Assembly (NCBI GenBank): GCA_019911965.1
Contig: JAIOJF010000059.1
Location: 1 to 64,000 of the forward strand
Length of the DNA stretch: 64,000 nt
Direction of reading: 5' to 3'
Source: Paracoccaceae bacterium
Lineage (GTDB): Bacteria > Pseudomonadota > Alphaproteobacteria > Rhodobacterales > Rhodobacteraceae
A program made the position numbers and the translations under genes. The notes beneath the pieces are model-generated. The model was given only the letters and a program-made list of their open reading frames with translations. It had not been told where the DNA came from and did no database searches. Shown piece by piece: positions 47,296 through 56,026 of the stretch. Each line of letters starts with the position of its first letter. The first letter of the stretch is position 1.

Positions 47296-48971
47296 TGGCA
47301 AAGAAGAACCGGCTGATCTACATGGCACTTGGCGGTGCCGGCGAAATCGGCATGAACACCTATCTCTATGGCTATGGCCCCGAGGGCCGCGAGCGGTTCA
47401 TCCTGGTCGATATCGGCGTGACCTTCCCCGACATGGACAGCGCCCCCGGCGTCGATCTGATCATGGCCGATATCGCCTGGCTGGCGGAACGCCGCGACCG
47501 GATCGACGCGATCTTCATCACCCATGCGCATGAGGATCATGTCGGCGCGCTCGGCCTGTTGCATGGCGCGCTGCAGGCGCCGGTCTATGCCAGGCCGTTT
47601 ACCGCCGCCATTGCGCGGCTGAAACTGGAGGAACGCGGCCAGGATTCGTCCGTTGTGACCGAAGTCGGGCCATTTCCGGTGGTGACCGAGGTCGGGCCGT
47701 TCAAAGTGTCTTACCTGCCGATTTCGCATTCGATCCCGGAAAGCGCCGGGCTGGTGATCGACACGCCGGCGGGCAGGGTCGTGCATACCGGCGATTTCAA
47801 GCTGGACCAGTCGCCGCTGGTCGGCGAGGCCTTCGATCCCGCCTTGTGGCAGGAGGTGGCCAGGCCGGGCGTGAAGGCGCTTGTCTGCGATTCAACCAAC
47901 GTGTTCTCGCCCAATGCCGGGCGCTCGGAGGCGACGCTGATCGAACCGATCACCGCCCTGATCGCCTCGGCGGACGGCATGGTGGTGGCGACCACCTTCG
48001 CCTCGAACGTCGCGCGCCTGAAAACCCTGGCAGAAGCCGGGCGCGCCGCCGGGCGGTCGATCCTGGTGCTGGGCCGCGCGATGCAGAAGATGATCGCGGT
48101 ATCGCAGCAGACCGGCGTGCTGGCGGATTTCCCCGCCACCGTGACGCCGGACGAGGCCGGCGATCTGCCGCGCGGCGATCTGATGGTGCTGGTGACCGGC
48201 TCGCAAGGGGAACGCCGCGCCGGATCGGCGCAACTGGCCAATGGCAAGTACAACGGGCTGGTGCTGCAAAGCGGCGACATGTTCCTGTTTTCCTCCAAAA
48301 CCATTCCCGGCAACGAGGTATCGGTGACGCGCATCGCCAACCGTTTCTCCGAGTTGGGGGTGGATGTGGTCGATGACCAGATGGGCCATTTCCACGTTTC
48401 CGGCCATGCCAACCGCCCCGATCTGGAGCGGATGCATACCCTGATGCAGCCGCAGATACTGATCCCGATGCATGGCGAACACCGGCATCTGCGTGAACAT
48501 GCCCGGCTGGGCGAGGCACGCGGCATTGCCTCGGTGGTGGCACCGAACGGGGCGATGGTCGATCTGTCGGGCAACCGGCCGAAAATCGTCGAACAAATCG
48601 AGACCGGACGCACCTATCTGGACGGCAACGTGATGATCGGCGCGATGGACGGGATCGTGCGCGACCGTATCCGCATGGCGCTGAACGGCCATGTCGCGGT
48701 CGGCATCGTGATCGACGAAGACGACGAACCCCTTGGCGGGGCCTGGGTTGAAACCCACGGCCTGCCAGATCCGGCGGGGGCCGATCACACGCTGGCGGAC
48801 CTGATGGAGGAGGGGATCGAATATCAATTGTCCCGCGCCACCAACAAGATGCTGATGTCGGACGAGGCGCTGGAAGAGGTGATCCGCCGCGCCGTGCGCA
48901 AGATCGGCCTGGAGATCGTCGGCAAGAAGCCCGAAGTGCGGGTGATGATCAGCCGACTGGTCGGGGCCTGA
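47295..48971 (+). CDS. rnj: Ribonuclease J
   Basis: 558 residues. The metallo-beta-lactamase site FITHAHEDHVGAL (residues ~73-85) and the beta-CASP motifs GDFKLDQ, FASNVARL, and HVSGHANRPDL are present, with the RNase J C-terminal domain. It has 5' exonuclease and endonuclease activity in mRNA and rRNA processing. Odd: residues ~120-137 contain a tandem 9-residue duplication (VVTEVGPFP VVTEVGPFK) just before the HSIPES motif. It ends the nuo-linked operon. Confidence 0.95.
   Translation: MAKKNRLIYMALGGAGEIGMNTYLYGYGPEGRERFILVDIGVTFPDMDSAPGVDLIMADIAWLAERRDRIDAIFITHAHEDHVGALGLLHGALQAPVYARPFTAAIARLKLEERGQDSSVVTEVGPFPVVTEVGPFKVSYLPISHSIPESAGLVIDTPAGRVVHTGDFKLDQSPLVGEAFDPALWQEVARPGVKALVCDSTNVFSPNAGRSEATLIEPITALIASADGMVVATTFASNVARLKTLAEAGRAAGRSILVLGRAMQKMIAVSQQTGVLADFPATVTPDEAGDLPRGDLMVLVTGSQGERRAGSAQLANGKYNGLVLQSGDMFLFSSKTIPGNEVSVTRIANRFSELGVDVVDDQMGHFHVSGHANRPDLERMHTLMQPQILIPMHGEHRHLREHARLGEARGIASVVAPNGAMVDLSGNRPKIVEQIETGRTYLDGNVMIGAMDGIVRDRIRMALNGHVAVGIVIDEDDEPLGGAWVETHGLPDPAGADHTLADLMEEGIEYQLSRATNKMLMSDEALEEVIRRAVRKIGLEIVGKKPEVRVMISRLVGA
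47652..47705 (+). repeat. 27-base in-frame tandem duplication in rnj
   Basis: Units 47652-47678 and 47679-47705 encode VVTEVGPFP and VVTEVGPFK. The nucleotides differ at several third positions, so the duplication is not a fresh assembly artefact. Confidence 0.85.
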
Positions 48972-49052
48972 GGCAGACCTGCCGCATGTCAGATCGCAGG
49001 GCGCGGTCTGACGGCGGGCGCGGCCAAGCGCATACTCACCAGAAAGAAGCGA

Positions 49053-50495
49053 TCAGAGCGAGCGTTGCAGAAACGCCGGGACGTGATCGCCAAGGCCGAC
49101 AACATCGTTGTCGGACCCCTGCTTGCCCCGGCTGCGGCTGCGCGGTGCGGGTTTTTCCGGCTTTGCGGCCTTGACCGGTGCCGCCACCGGGGCAGCCTTG
49201 AGCGGTTCAGCGGCGGGTGCGGGTGCGGGTGCGGGTGCGGGCGCGGGCGCGGGTTCGGGCTTTGCTGCGCTGCGTTTTTTCGGCGCACGCGCGGGCCGGG
49301 CCGGGTGCGCGGCTGCTTCGGGCTGGTCTGACGGACCCGCTCCGATACCCGCGGGAACCGGCATCCGGGGCACTTCCATCTCGACCAGGTCTTCGATCGC
49401 CTTCAGGTATTTTTCCTCGGCCGGCGCGCACAGGGTAATCGCATTGCCAAGGCGTCCGGCGCGACCGGTGCGGCCGATACGGTGGACGTAATCCTCGGAA
49501 TGGATCGGCACGTCGAAGTTGAAGATATGGCTGACATTCGGGATATCGAGGCCGCGCGCCGCCACGTCCGAGGCGACAAGAAAGCGGATATCGCCATCGC
49601 GGAATCCGGCAAGGGTTTTCGTGCGCACGCTCTGATCCAGGTCGCCGTGGATGGCGGCGGCGGAAAAATTGTGCTTTTTCATTGATTTGGCAACCACATC
49701 TACATCTACCTTGCGGTTGCAGAAGATGATGCCGTTGCGGCAATCCTCGCCTTCCGAGGCGATGATCGCCCGCAGGATGGCGCGTTTTTCGGTGCCGGTA
49801 CGATCCTTGCGCGACGGTTTGAACACGCAGACGCGCTGCGTGATCGTTTCCGAAGTGGTGGCCTGGCGGGCAACCTCGACACGTTCGGGATTGTGCAGGA
49901 ATTCCTGGGTGATACGGGTAATCTCAGGTGCCATCGTGGCCGAGAAGAACAGCGTCTGCCGGGTGAACGGGGTCAGCTTGAAGATGCGTTCGATATCGGG
50001 GATGAAGCCCATGTCGAGCATGCGGTCGGCCTCGTCAACCACCATGATCTGCACGCCGGTCAGCATCAGCTTGCCGCGCTCGAAATGGTCCAGCAACCGG
50101 CCCGGCGTGGCGATCAGCACGTCGACGCCGCGGTCGATCAGGCGTTCCTGATCCTTGAAGCTGACGCCGCCGATCAGCAATGCCATCGTGAACTTGGTAT
50201 GCTTGGCGTAGATCTCGAAGTTCTCCGCAACCTGGGCCGCCAGTTCGCGGGTCGGGCACAGAACCAGCGAGCGCGGCATCCGCGCCCGCGCGCGGCCCTT
50301 TGCCAAAAGCGTGATCATCGGCAGCACGAACGAGGCCGTCTTGCCGGTGCCGGTCTGGGCAATGCCCAGCACATCGCGCCCCTGCAGGGCATAGGGGATC
50401 GCCTGTGCCTGAATGGGCGTCGGCGTTTCATAGCCGGCTTCTTCAACTGCTTGCAGGACCCGCGGGTCCAGCTCCAGATCAGAGAATTTGGTCAT
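49053..50495 (-). CDS. rhlE: DEAD-box RNA helicase, RhlE type
   Basis: 480 residues from ATG 50495. Helicase motifs: AQTGTGKTASF (I), PTRELAAQ (Ia), VDEADRMLDMGF (II), FSATM (III), HRIGRTGRAGR (VI) and an ARGLDIP (V). The C-terminal ~100 residues are an Ala/Pro/Lys-rich tail with an (AP)n run. RhlE helicases remodel rRNA and mRNA and associate with degradosomes and cold adaptation. It is convergent with rnj, so both RNA-turnover genes lie side by side. Confidence 0.93.
   Translation of the reverse strand: MTKFSDLELDPRVLQAVEEAGYETPTPIQAQAIPYALQGRDVLGIAQTGTGKTASFVLPMITLLAKGRARARMPRSLVLCPTRELAAQVAENFEIYAKHTKFTMALLIGGVSFKDQERLIDRGVDVLIATPGRLLDHFERGKLMLTGVQIMVVDEADRMLDMGFIPDIERIFKLTPFTRQTLFFSATMAPEITRITQEFLHNPERVEVARQATTSETITQRVCVFKPSRKDRTGTEKRAILRAIIASEGEDCRNGIIFCNRKVDVDVVAKSMKKHNFSAAAIHGDLDQSVRTKTLAGFRDGDIRFLVASDVAARGLDIPNVSHIFNFDVPIHSEDYVHRIGRTGRAGRLGNAITLCAPAEEKYLKAIEDLVEMEVPRMPVPAGIGAGPSDQPEAAAHPARPARAPKKRSAAKPEPAPAPAPAPAPAPAAEPLKAAPVAAPVKAAKPEKPAPRSRSRGKQGSDNDVVGLGDHVPAFLQRSL
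49213..49260. repeat. Hexanucleotide tandem repeat in rhlE
   Basis: Eight 6-base units (mostly GCGGGT, three variants) encode an Ala-Pro dipeptide run in the helicase tail. Unit changes are in frame, so length variation would be tolerated. Confidence 0.8.
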
Positions 50496-50932
50496 TCGGT
50501 TCCGTTCACTATGGTCAGAACACCAGCGGGCCTGGCCGCTGTTAAAAATGCCACGCCGATGCGTGGATCAGGCGACGCTTTACTAGTCAAAATTGGGGTT
50601 GGGGTCAATGTGCCATACAGGATATTGGCCAATAGTTCCAACCGGGACCGATTGTTGCATAATGCACGACAATCCAGCGGCGCTGGCAGCGAAATCGTGA
50701 CATTTGCGCAATATTACTGCGACTTTGGCCGATCAGGGCGGTTCGTCCGCGTCCGAAAAAGGAATCGTTACGGGTTTGCGGGCCGGATTCCGCGCGATCT
50801 GCGACAAGCGGTCCCTAAACCCGGGATATAGATCGCGTTTCTAAACCTGACTTGCATGGCGAAATGCGTTGGATTGCGGCCAGATGGTACGAACTGCCCC
50901 GTTCCGGGCAATGAAGAAAGGGAAAATGGCCG
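50496..50932. other. Intergenic stretch between rhlE and the RTX gene
   Basis: 437 bases with no credible coding frame. It includes a TGCAT-A-ATGCA palindrome (50656-50666) flanked by near-matching TTGT/ACAA, and AT-rich patches at 50580-50640 and 50695-50720 that could hold promoters. I cannot identify a strong promoter for the RTX gene. Confidence 0.6.
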
Positions 50933-52510
50933 ATGGCAGTTTTCACCGGCACGACCGGTGCCGACATCCTGACCGGCTCGGCGGATGACGATATCCTCGT
51001 CGCGGGCGGCGCACCTGCGGGCGGGGCTGCGGATGTCCTGTCGGGCGGTGCGGGTGGCGATATCTACCGGCTGACCAAATCCGGCACCTCTGTTCACAAT
51101 GCCATTATCGACGACAGGGGCAGCGACGGCGCGGTCGATCTGATCGACAGCGTTGGCGCGCTTTATTATTCCGCCTCGCTTGGCTATCAGGGCTGGACCA
51201 GCGCGATCCGCCGGGGCGGCGATCTGATCATCGACACGCCGGGCAAGCCGGGACGCTTCCGCGATGCGGCAAAGCCTTCGTTTCACATCGAAATCCGCGA
51301 TCACTACAAGGGCGAGGCAGTTGAGTACATGGTTGCCGGGGGCGTCACCTATGCCCTGTCCGCCGGAAGATTTGGCACGATCGGGGCCGATATCGTGGCT
51401 GGCAGCAACCGCGCCGATAACTTGCACGGGCTGGATGGCGATGACTGGATGTTCGGCAACAAGGGCCGCGACGTGATGGACCTTGGAGGCGGGAACGACA
51501 CCGCCTTTGGCGGGGCCGGACGCGACCGGATCAGCGCCGGGGCAGGCAATGACATGGTGTATGGGCAGGCCGGCCATGACCGCATCGACGGCGGTGCCGG
51601 AAACGACTGGCTGGACGGTGCCGCCGGCAAGGACCGCATTCGCGGCGACGCAGGCAGCGACTGGATCATCGGCGGCGATGGCAATGACCGCCTGGTCGGG
51701 GGTGCGGGCGCGGATTCCTTAAGCGGCGATGCGGGCGATGACTGGCTGTCGGGCGGCCGTGACGGCGATGTCTACGATTTCAACAGCCGCTCCGCCGACG
51801 CGCCGTTCGGCCATGACGTGGTCGAGGATCGCGGCAGCAAGGCCAGCTACAACAATCTCGATATCCTGTCGTTCAGCGGCTTTTACGGCCCCTCGGACGG
51901 CGATCTGGCCGAGGCGCTTGCCCGCCTTTCCTTCGCGCGCACCGCATCCGACATGGTGATCCGGGTCGATGGCGGGGCGTCCGGTGTCACAATATCGCAG
52001 ATGTTCGACGCCCGCGCCAACCGCTATTTCATCGAGGAATTCAAGCTGAATGCCGGATATTGGGAACCGGTTGTGTTCAACTTCCTTGACGGTGCCCGGG
52101 TCGGCATCGGCGATGACCGCGACTATCCCAACGGCTATCTTGGCAAGGCGAACGAAATCCTGTTCGGCACCGATGGCGATGACCTGATCTTCGGCAATAC
52201 CGGGCATAACTTCATCTGGACGGGTGCTGGCGCGGATGTGCTGATCTACAAGGAAAACGATCCGATCCCGTTTTCGGGGCGCAGCGCCATGATCTCGCAC
52301 GATATCGTCGAGGATTTCGACATCGCCAGCGACCGGCTGGATTTCCGCGAAATGGGCATCGCGCTGGCGGACCTGGTGCTGGGCAGCGATATCGACGGCG
52401 ATGCCCTGATCGCCTGGAATTCGCCGATCGCTTACGAGATCGCCTCGATCCTGATCGAATTGCGCGGCGTGGCCGAGGCCGATCTGACCGCCGATCTTTT
52501 CCTGTTCTAA
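50933..52510 (+). CDS. RTX calcium-binding secreted protein
   Basis: 525 residues, no signal peptide, so export by a type I system is expected (none in the window). A short TGADILTGSADDDILVAGG-type repeat begins the protein (residues ~6-24). The main block (residues ~165-280) is nonapeptide repeats of the GGxGxDxxx type (GGGNDTAFGG, AGRDRISAGAGNDM, GGAGNDWLDG, GDGNDRLVGG). More isolated repeats occur near residues ~420-440 (FGTDGDDLIFGNTGHNF). The end matches RTX proteins with hydrophobic tails (TADLFLF), a likely secretion signal. The middle ~300-400 has no known catalytic signature. SD AAGGG precedes. Confidence 0.88.
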   Translation: MAVFTGTTGADILTGSADDDILVAGGAPAGGAADVLSGGAGGDIYRLTKSGTSVHNAIIDDRGSDGAVDLIDSVGALYYSASLGYQGWTSAIRRGGDLIIDTPGKPGRFRDAAKPSFHIEIRDHYKGEAVEYMVAGGVTYALSAGRFGTIGADIVAGSNRADNLHGLDGDDWMFGNKGRDVMDLGGGNDTAFGGAGRDRISAGAGNDMVYGQAGHDRIDGGAGNDWLDGAAGKDRIRGDAGSDWIIGGDGNDRLVGGAGADSLSGDAGDDWLSGGRDGDVYDFNSRSADAPFGHDVVEDRGSKASYNNLDILSFSGFYGPSDGDLAEALARLSFARTASDMVIRVDGGASGVTISQMFDARANRYFIEEFKLNAGYWEPVVFNFLDGARVGIGDDRDYPNGYLGKANEILFGTDGDDLIFGNTGHNFIWTGAGADVLIYKENDPIPFSGRSAMISHDIVEDFDIASDRLDFREMGIALADLVLGSDIDGDALIAWNSPIAYEIASILIELRGVAEADLTADLFLF

Positions 52511-52518
52511 CGTGAAAA

Positions 52519-52552
52519 TGGCAACAATCCGTACGATTTTTGCCAGATTGTT
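52519..52552 (+). terminator. Possible terminator region after the RTX gene
   Basis: Two alternative pairings: TGGCAA (52519-52524)/TTGCCA (52540-52545), and AACAATC (52523-52529)/GATTGTT (52546-52552). Both have long loops and no clean T-run; tentative. Confidence 0.35.
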
Positions 52553-52634
52553 AGGGTTATTTCGGTATCGGGGCTGACAGGATTCCAAGGGTTCCGGACG
52601 CTTGAATATATTGACGGCAGATTGAGGCGGGCAA

Positions 52635-53258
52635 ATGATACGCATTCTGAAAACGGTTCACGGCTGGCTGGGGGTGCTGGTGCTGCCCTGGATCGTGATG
52701 ATCGGGCTGACGGGTCTCTATCTCAACCATTCCAGTTTCGTTCTGGGCTTCCTGCCGGGCGGTTACTACGACGAAGCGAAAATGGATGACTGGCCCGATC
52801 CCAAACCGGTGGATGAAGCCGGGGCGCTGGCGATTGCGGCTGCGGTGTATCCAGGCGATACCTTCAAGCTCAGTTCCACCGACAGCTATCACGGGCGCGA
52901 CGTGATCGCGTATAACGGCGAAAGCGGCAAGGTGATCGTGACGGTGGCCAGCGGCCATTACTGGGTCAAGGATCGCTATACCCGCAAGACCTATGCGCCC
53001 GATGGCCGCCTGATCGACGAGAAATTCTATTGGGGCGATCTGTTCAAGCAATTGCACAAGGACGGCTTCCCGGTCGGCACCTTCGGCAGCCTGCTGGCCG
53101 ATATCACCGCCGGGGCGATGATCCTGTTCGGCCTGTCGGGGATCGTCATGTTCGTCACCCCGCGCATCCGCCGGCGGCGCAATCGCGGCATGCACGGGGC
53201 GGTGTCGGTCAGCCGCACCTCGGTGCCGCGGCCCAAGCGCGTGGTGCTGAAGGGCTGA
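52635..53258 (+). CDS. PepSY-associated transmembrane helix family protein
   Basis: 207 residues from ATG 52635. Helix 1 (residues ~9-30, KTVHGWLGVLVLPWIVMIGLTG) starts with a histidine common in PepSY_TM proteins. A periplasmic domain with a PepSY-like VIAYNGESGKVIVTVASGHYWV (~94-115) follows, then a second helix (~157-177) and a basic tail (RIRRRRNRGMHG). Such proteins are often linked to iron/siderophore or heme handling. No iron gene is adjacent here. The role is unknown. Confidence 0.78.
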   Translation: MIRILKTVHGWLGVLVLPWIVMIGLTGLYLNHSSFVLGFLPGGYYDEAKMDDWPDPKPVDEAGALAIAAAVYPGDTFKLSSTDSYHGRDVIAYNGESGKVIVTVASGHYWVKDRYTRKTYAPDGRLIDEKFYWGDLFKQLHKDGFPVGTFGSLLADITAGAMILFGLSGIVMFVTPRIRRRRNRGMHGAVSVSRTSVPRPKRVVLKG

Positions 53259-53268
53259 TGCGGCGCGC

Positions 53269-54876
53269 TCAGGCGTGCATTTCCTTGGTGGCGCTCAGGG
53301 TCAAATCGGGGTGGTCACGCACCACCCGGTCGATATCCCATTGCAGGCGCGTCATGTAGACCGGATCGCCGTCATTATCATTGGCAATATGGCCCTTGTT
53401 GGCGTTGACGAAGGCGTCGAGCTTGTCCTTCGGCCCCGACACCCAGCGCGCCGAGGTGAATTGCGTCGGCTCGAAGCGCACCGGCAGGCCGTATTCGATC
53501 TCGATCCGGGAGGCCAGAACCTCGAATTGCAAGGCCCCGACAACCCCGACGATGAAGCCTGAACCGATCATCGGCTTGAAGACCTTGGCAGCGCCTTCCT
53601 CGGCAAATTGCATCAGCGCCTTGTCCAGGTGTTTGGCCTTCATCGGGTCCAGTGCCCGTACCGTCTGCAGCAATTCTGGCGCGAAGGACGGGATGCCGGT
53701 AAAGCGCAGCGCCTCGCCTTCGGTCAGGGCATCGCCGATCCTGAGCTGGCCGTGGTTGGGAATGCCGATAATGTCGCCCGCCCAGGCCTCGTCCGCCAAT
53801 TCACGGTCCGAGGCCAGGAACAGCACCGGGTTGGAAATCGCCATCGGTTTTTTCGAGCGTACATGCAACAGCTTCATGCCGCGGGTGAAATGCCCCGAAC
53901 ACAGGCGCACGAAGGCCACCCGGTCGCGGTGCTTGGGGTCCATATTGGCCTGCACCTTGAAGACAAAGCCGGTTACCTTGCCTTCTTCTGGCGATACCTG
54001 TCGCGGCTCGGCCTTGCAGGGCTGGGGTTTCGGGCCGAAGGCACCGATACCGGTCATCAGTTCCTGCACCCCGAAGGAATTGATGGCGCTGCCGAACCAG
54101 ATCGGCGTCATCGTGCCATCCAGAACCGCCTGCTGGTCGAAGGCGGGCAGCAGGGCGCGGGCCATCTCGACCTCCTCGCGCAACCGGGTCAGCAGATGCA
54201 CCGGGACGTGATCCGCCAGCTTCGGATCCTCCAGCCCGGATATCCGCACCGATTGCGCGACCCGGTTGCGATCCGCCCGGTCCATCAGTTCCAGCCGGTC
54301 GTTCAGCAGGTCGTAACAGCCCAGAAACTCGCGCCCCATGCCGATCGGCCAGGAGGCCGGGGTGACGTCAATCGCCAGGTTTTCCTGGATTTCGTCGATG
54401 ATTTCGAACGTGTCGCGGCTTTCGCGGTCCATCTTGTTGCAGAAGGTCAGGATCGGCAGGTCGCGCAGGCGGCACACCTCGAACAATTTCTGCGTCTGGC
54501 TTTCCACGCCTTTCGCGCCGTCGATCACCATCACCGCCGCATCCACCGCCGTCAGGGTACGGTAGGTATCTTCCGAGAAGTCCGAGTGGCCGGGGGTGTC
54601 CACAAGGTTGAACCAGAACTCGCGGAACGGAAACGACATGGCCGAGGCCGAAACCGAGATACCGCGATCCTGTTCCATCTTCATGAAATCCGAACGCGTG
54701 CGCCGCGCCTCGCCCTTGGCGCGAACTTGCCCCGCCATCTGGATCGCGCCGCCATACAGCAGGAATTTCTCCGTCAGCGTGGTCTTGCCCGCATCGGGAT
54801 GCGAAATGATGGCGAAGGTCCGGCGGCGATCAATCTGCGGCGGCAATTCGGGTTGGTTCGAGGCGTGGTCCAGCAT
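53269..54876 (-). CDS. prfC: Peptide chain release factor 3
   Basis: 535 residues; ATG 54876 (MLDHASNQPELPPQIDRRRT) is chosen over a TTG at 54912 because it gives the usual N-terminus. GTPase motifs: IISHPDAGKTTLTEKFLLYG (G1), DTPGHSDFSEDT (G3) and FCNKMDRESRD (G4). RF3 uses GTP to recycle RF1 and RF2 from the ribosome. It is convergent with the PepSY gene, 10 bases apart. Confidence 0.96.
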   Translation of the reverse strand: MLDHASNQPELPPQIDRRRTFAIISHPDAGKTTLTEKFLLYGGAIQMAGQVRAKGEARRTRSDFMKMEQDRGISVSASAMSFPFREFWFNLVDTPGHSDFSEDTYRTLTAVDAAVMVIDGAKGVESQTQKLFEVCRLRDLPILTFCNKMDRESRDTFEIIDEIQENLAIDVTPASWPIGMGREFLGCYDLLNDRLELMDRADRNRVAQSVRISGLEDPKLADHVPVHLLTRLREEVEMARALLPAFDQQAVLDGTMTPIWFGSAINSFGVQELMTGIGAFGPKPQPCKAEPRQVSPEEGKVTGFVFKVQANMDPKHRDRVAFVRLCSGHFTRGMKLLHVRSKKPMAISNPVLFLASDRELADEAWAGDIIGIPNHGQLRIGDALTEGEALRFTGIPSFAPELLQTVRALDPMKAKHLDKALMQFAEEGAAKVFKPMIGSGFIVGVVGALQFEVLASRIEIEYGLPVRFEPTQFTSARWVSGPKDKLDAFVNANKGHIANDNDGDPVYMTRLQWDIDRVVRDHPDLTLSATKEMHA

Positions 54877-54938
54877 GTCGCGCGATATAGGCGAGGGCGC
54901 GGACAAGGGCAAGCATCATGGGAGGCGGCGCAAAGGCG

Positions 54939-54967
54939 GGGCCGCAGGCAATAGGCACCTGCGGCCC
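54939..54967 (-). terminator. Terminator hairpin after the Hint-domain gene
   Basis: GGGCCGCAGG (54939-54948) pairs with CCTGCGGCCC (54958-54967), a 10-bp stem with 9-base loop, 10 bases beyond the stop on the minus strand. The T-run is weak. Confidence 0.65.
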
Positions 54968-54976
54968 TCTGGGGGG

Positions 54977-56026
54977 TTACCGAAACCCTACTTGTTTCAG
55001 CAAGGCTGACGCTTCGTAGGATTTCAGCGACATTCGGCTTGCGATGGCCGAATTCTGGGGCCGCGAGACGATCTCGGGGAAAAGCTCGATGATCTCGGCG
55101 CGGCTGTCCTCGGCAAGGCTGTCGAGGGTGGTGGCGTTGATCTGCAGGCTTTCCGAGGGGATACCTTCGGCATAAACGATTTCGTGGTTGTCGAACAGGA
55201 TGTGGAAATATTCCACCACCCCGCCTTCGCGGCGATAGATGGTGTCGCCGTTGACCAGGTCCTTGGCCTTGACCAGCACTTCCAGGCTGCCCAGCATCAC
55301 CTCGGCGCGCCAGTCCGACAACAGCATCCGGTGCTGCGGGCTGACGATCAGGTCGGCCTTGTTGCCAAGCGCGCCGTTCGTGATCACAATCGGGGCCAGA
55401 TGGCCATAGGCCGGGGCCATGCGCCCGCCGACCCAGCGCACCGCCTGCGGGCCGTTGTCGCGGGTCAGCACCAGATCGCCTTCTTCCAGCGCCTCGACCG
55501 GTTTTTCGCTGCCATCGGCCAGCAGGATCATCGTGCCGCGCCCGAAACAGACGCAGGTATAGTCGGAATAGCGGAACACGCCGGGGTCGATATTGGCCTT
55601 GATCAGGGTATATTCCATCCCCGGCACCAGCGGCGACAGCGGCAGGAAATACTCGCCCGAGGCGGCATAGCTGCCTTCGGTCGTGTTGTTGATGATCAGC
55701 ACCTCGACCTTGGAGCCGTCCGAGCCCATGAAGGTCAGCCGGCTTTCCAGATGCAGGCCATCCCCGGCATCGCCGATTTCCGAACCGGCGGCCACGGTCT
55801 GGCCACTGACATTGTCTTCAAAATAGAGCGCCGAATTGCCCGAACCACTACCGGCATCATGGACGATCAGATCATAGGCGGTGGCACTGGCGGAGAACAC
55901 GTAGGTATCGCCGACGCTGGAATCCGAGGCATTGGTGATGCCCTCACCGGCATTGACACCCGAGGTCACGGTGAAGTCGCTGCCGAAGTAGACATTGCAG
56001 ATCTGGTTGTCGTGAATCGCGCTCAT
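54977..56026 (-). CDS. Hint-domain secreted protein
   Basis: 349 residues from ATG 56026 (MSAIHDNQICNVYFG); an upstream in-frame start would add unrelated residues. Residues 1-155 are Ser/Gly/Asp-rich and contain a beta-type region without recognised motif. A Hint (hedgehog/intein) domain begins at Cys160 in CVCFGRGTMILLADGSEKPV, with GDLVLTRDNGPQAVRWVGG and SPQHRMLLSD, typical of Hint_2 proteins of alphaproteobacteria. Such domains may self-cleave at the cysteine. No intein C-terminal HN is visible, so splicing is unlikely. The upstream AT-rich spacer is discussed separately. Confidence 0.85.
   Translation of the reverse strand: MSAIHDNQICNVYFGSDFTVTSGVNAGEGITNASDSSVGDTYVFSASATAYDLIVHDAGSGSGNSALYFEDNVSGQTVAAGSEIGDAGDGLHLESRLTFMGSDGSKVEVLIINNTTEGSYAASGEYFLPLSPLVPGMEYTLIKANIDPGVFRYSDYTCVCFGRGTMILLADGSEKPVEALEEGDLVLTRDNGPQAVRWVGGRMAPAYGHLAPIVITNGALGNKADLIVSPQHRMLLSDWRAEVMLGSLEVLVKAKDLVNGDTIYRREGGVVEYFHILFDNHEIVYAEGIPSESLQINATTLDSLAEDSRAEIIELFPEIVSRPQNSAIASRMSLKSYEASALLKQVGFR

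Noticed and set aside
48988-49012. GTCAGA / TCTGAC inverted repeat after rnj as a terminator
   Set aside because: Arms are only 6 bases around a 13-base loop with no T-run, so a terminator call is not justified.
51429-51770. CRISPR-like or DNA tandem repeat in the RTX gene
   Set aside because: The periodicity is protein-level (nonapeptide calcium-binding repeats); nucleotide units vary and there are no spacers.
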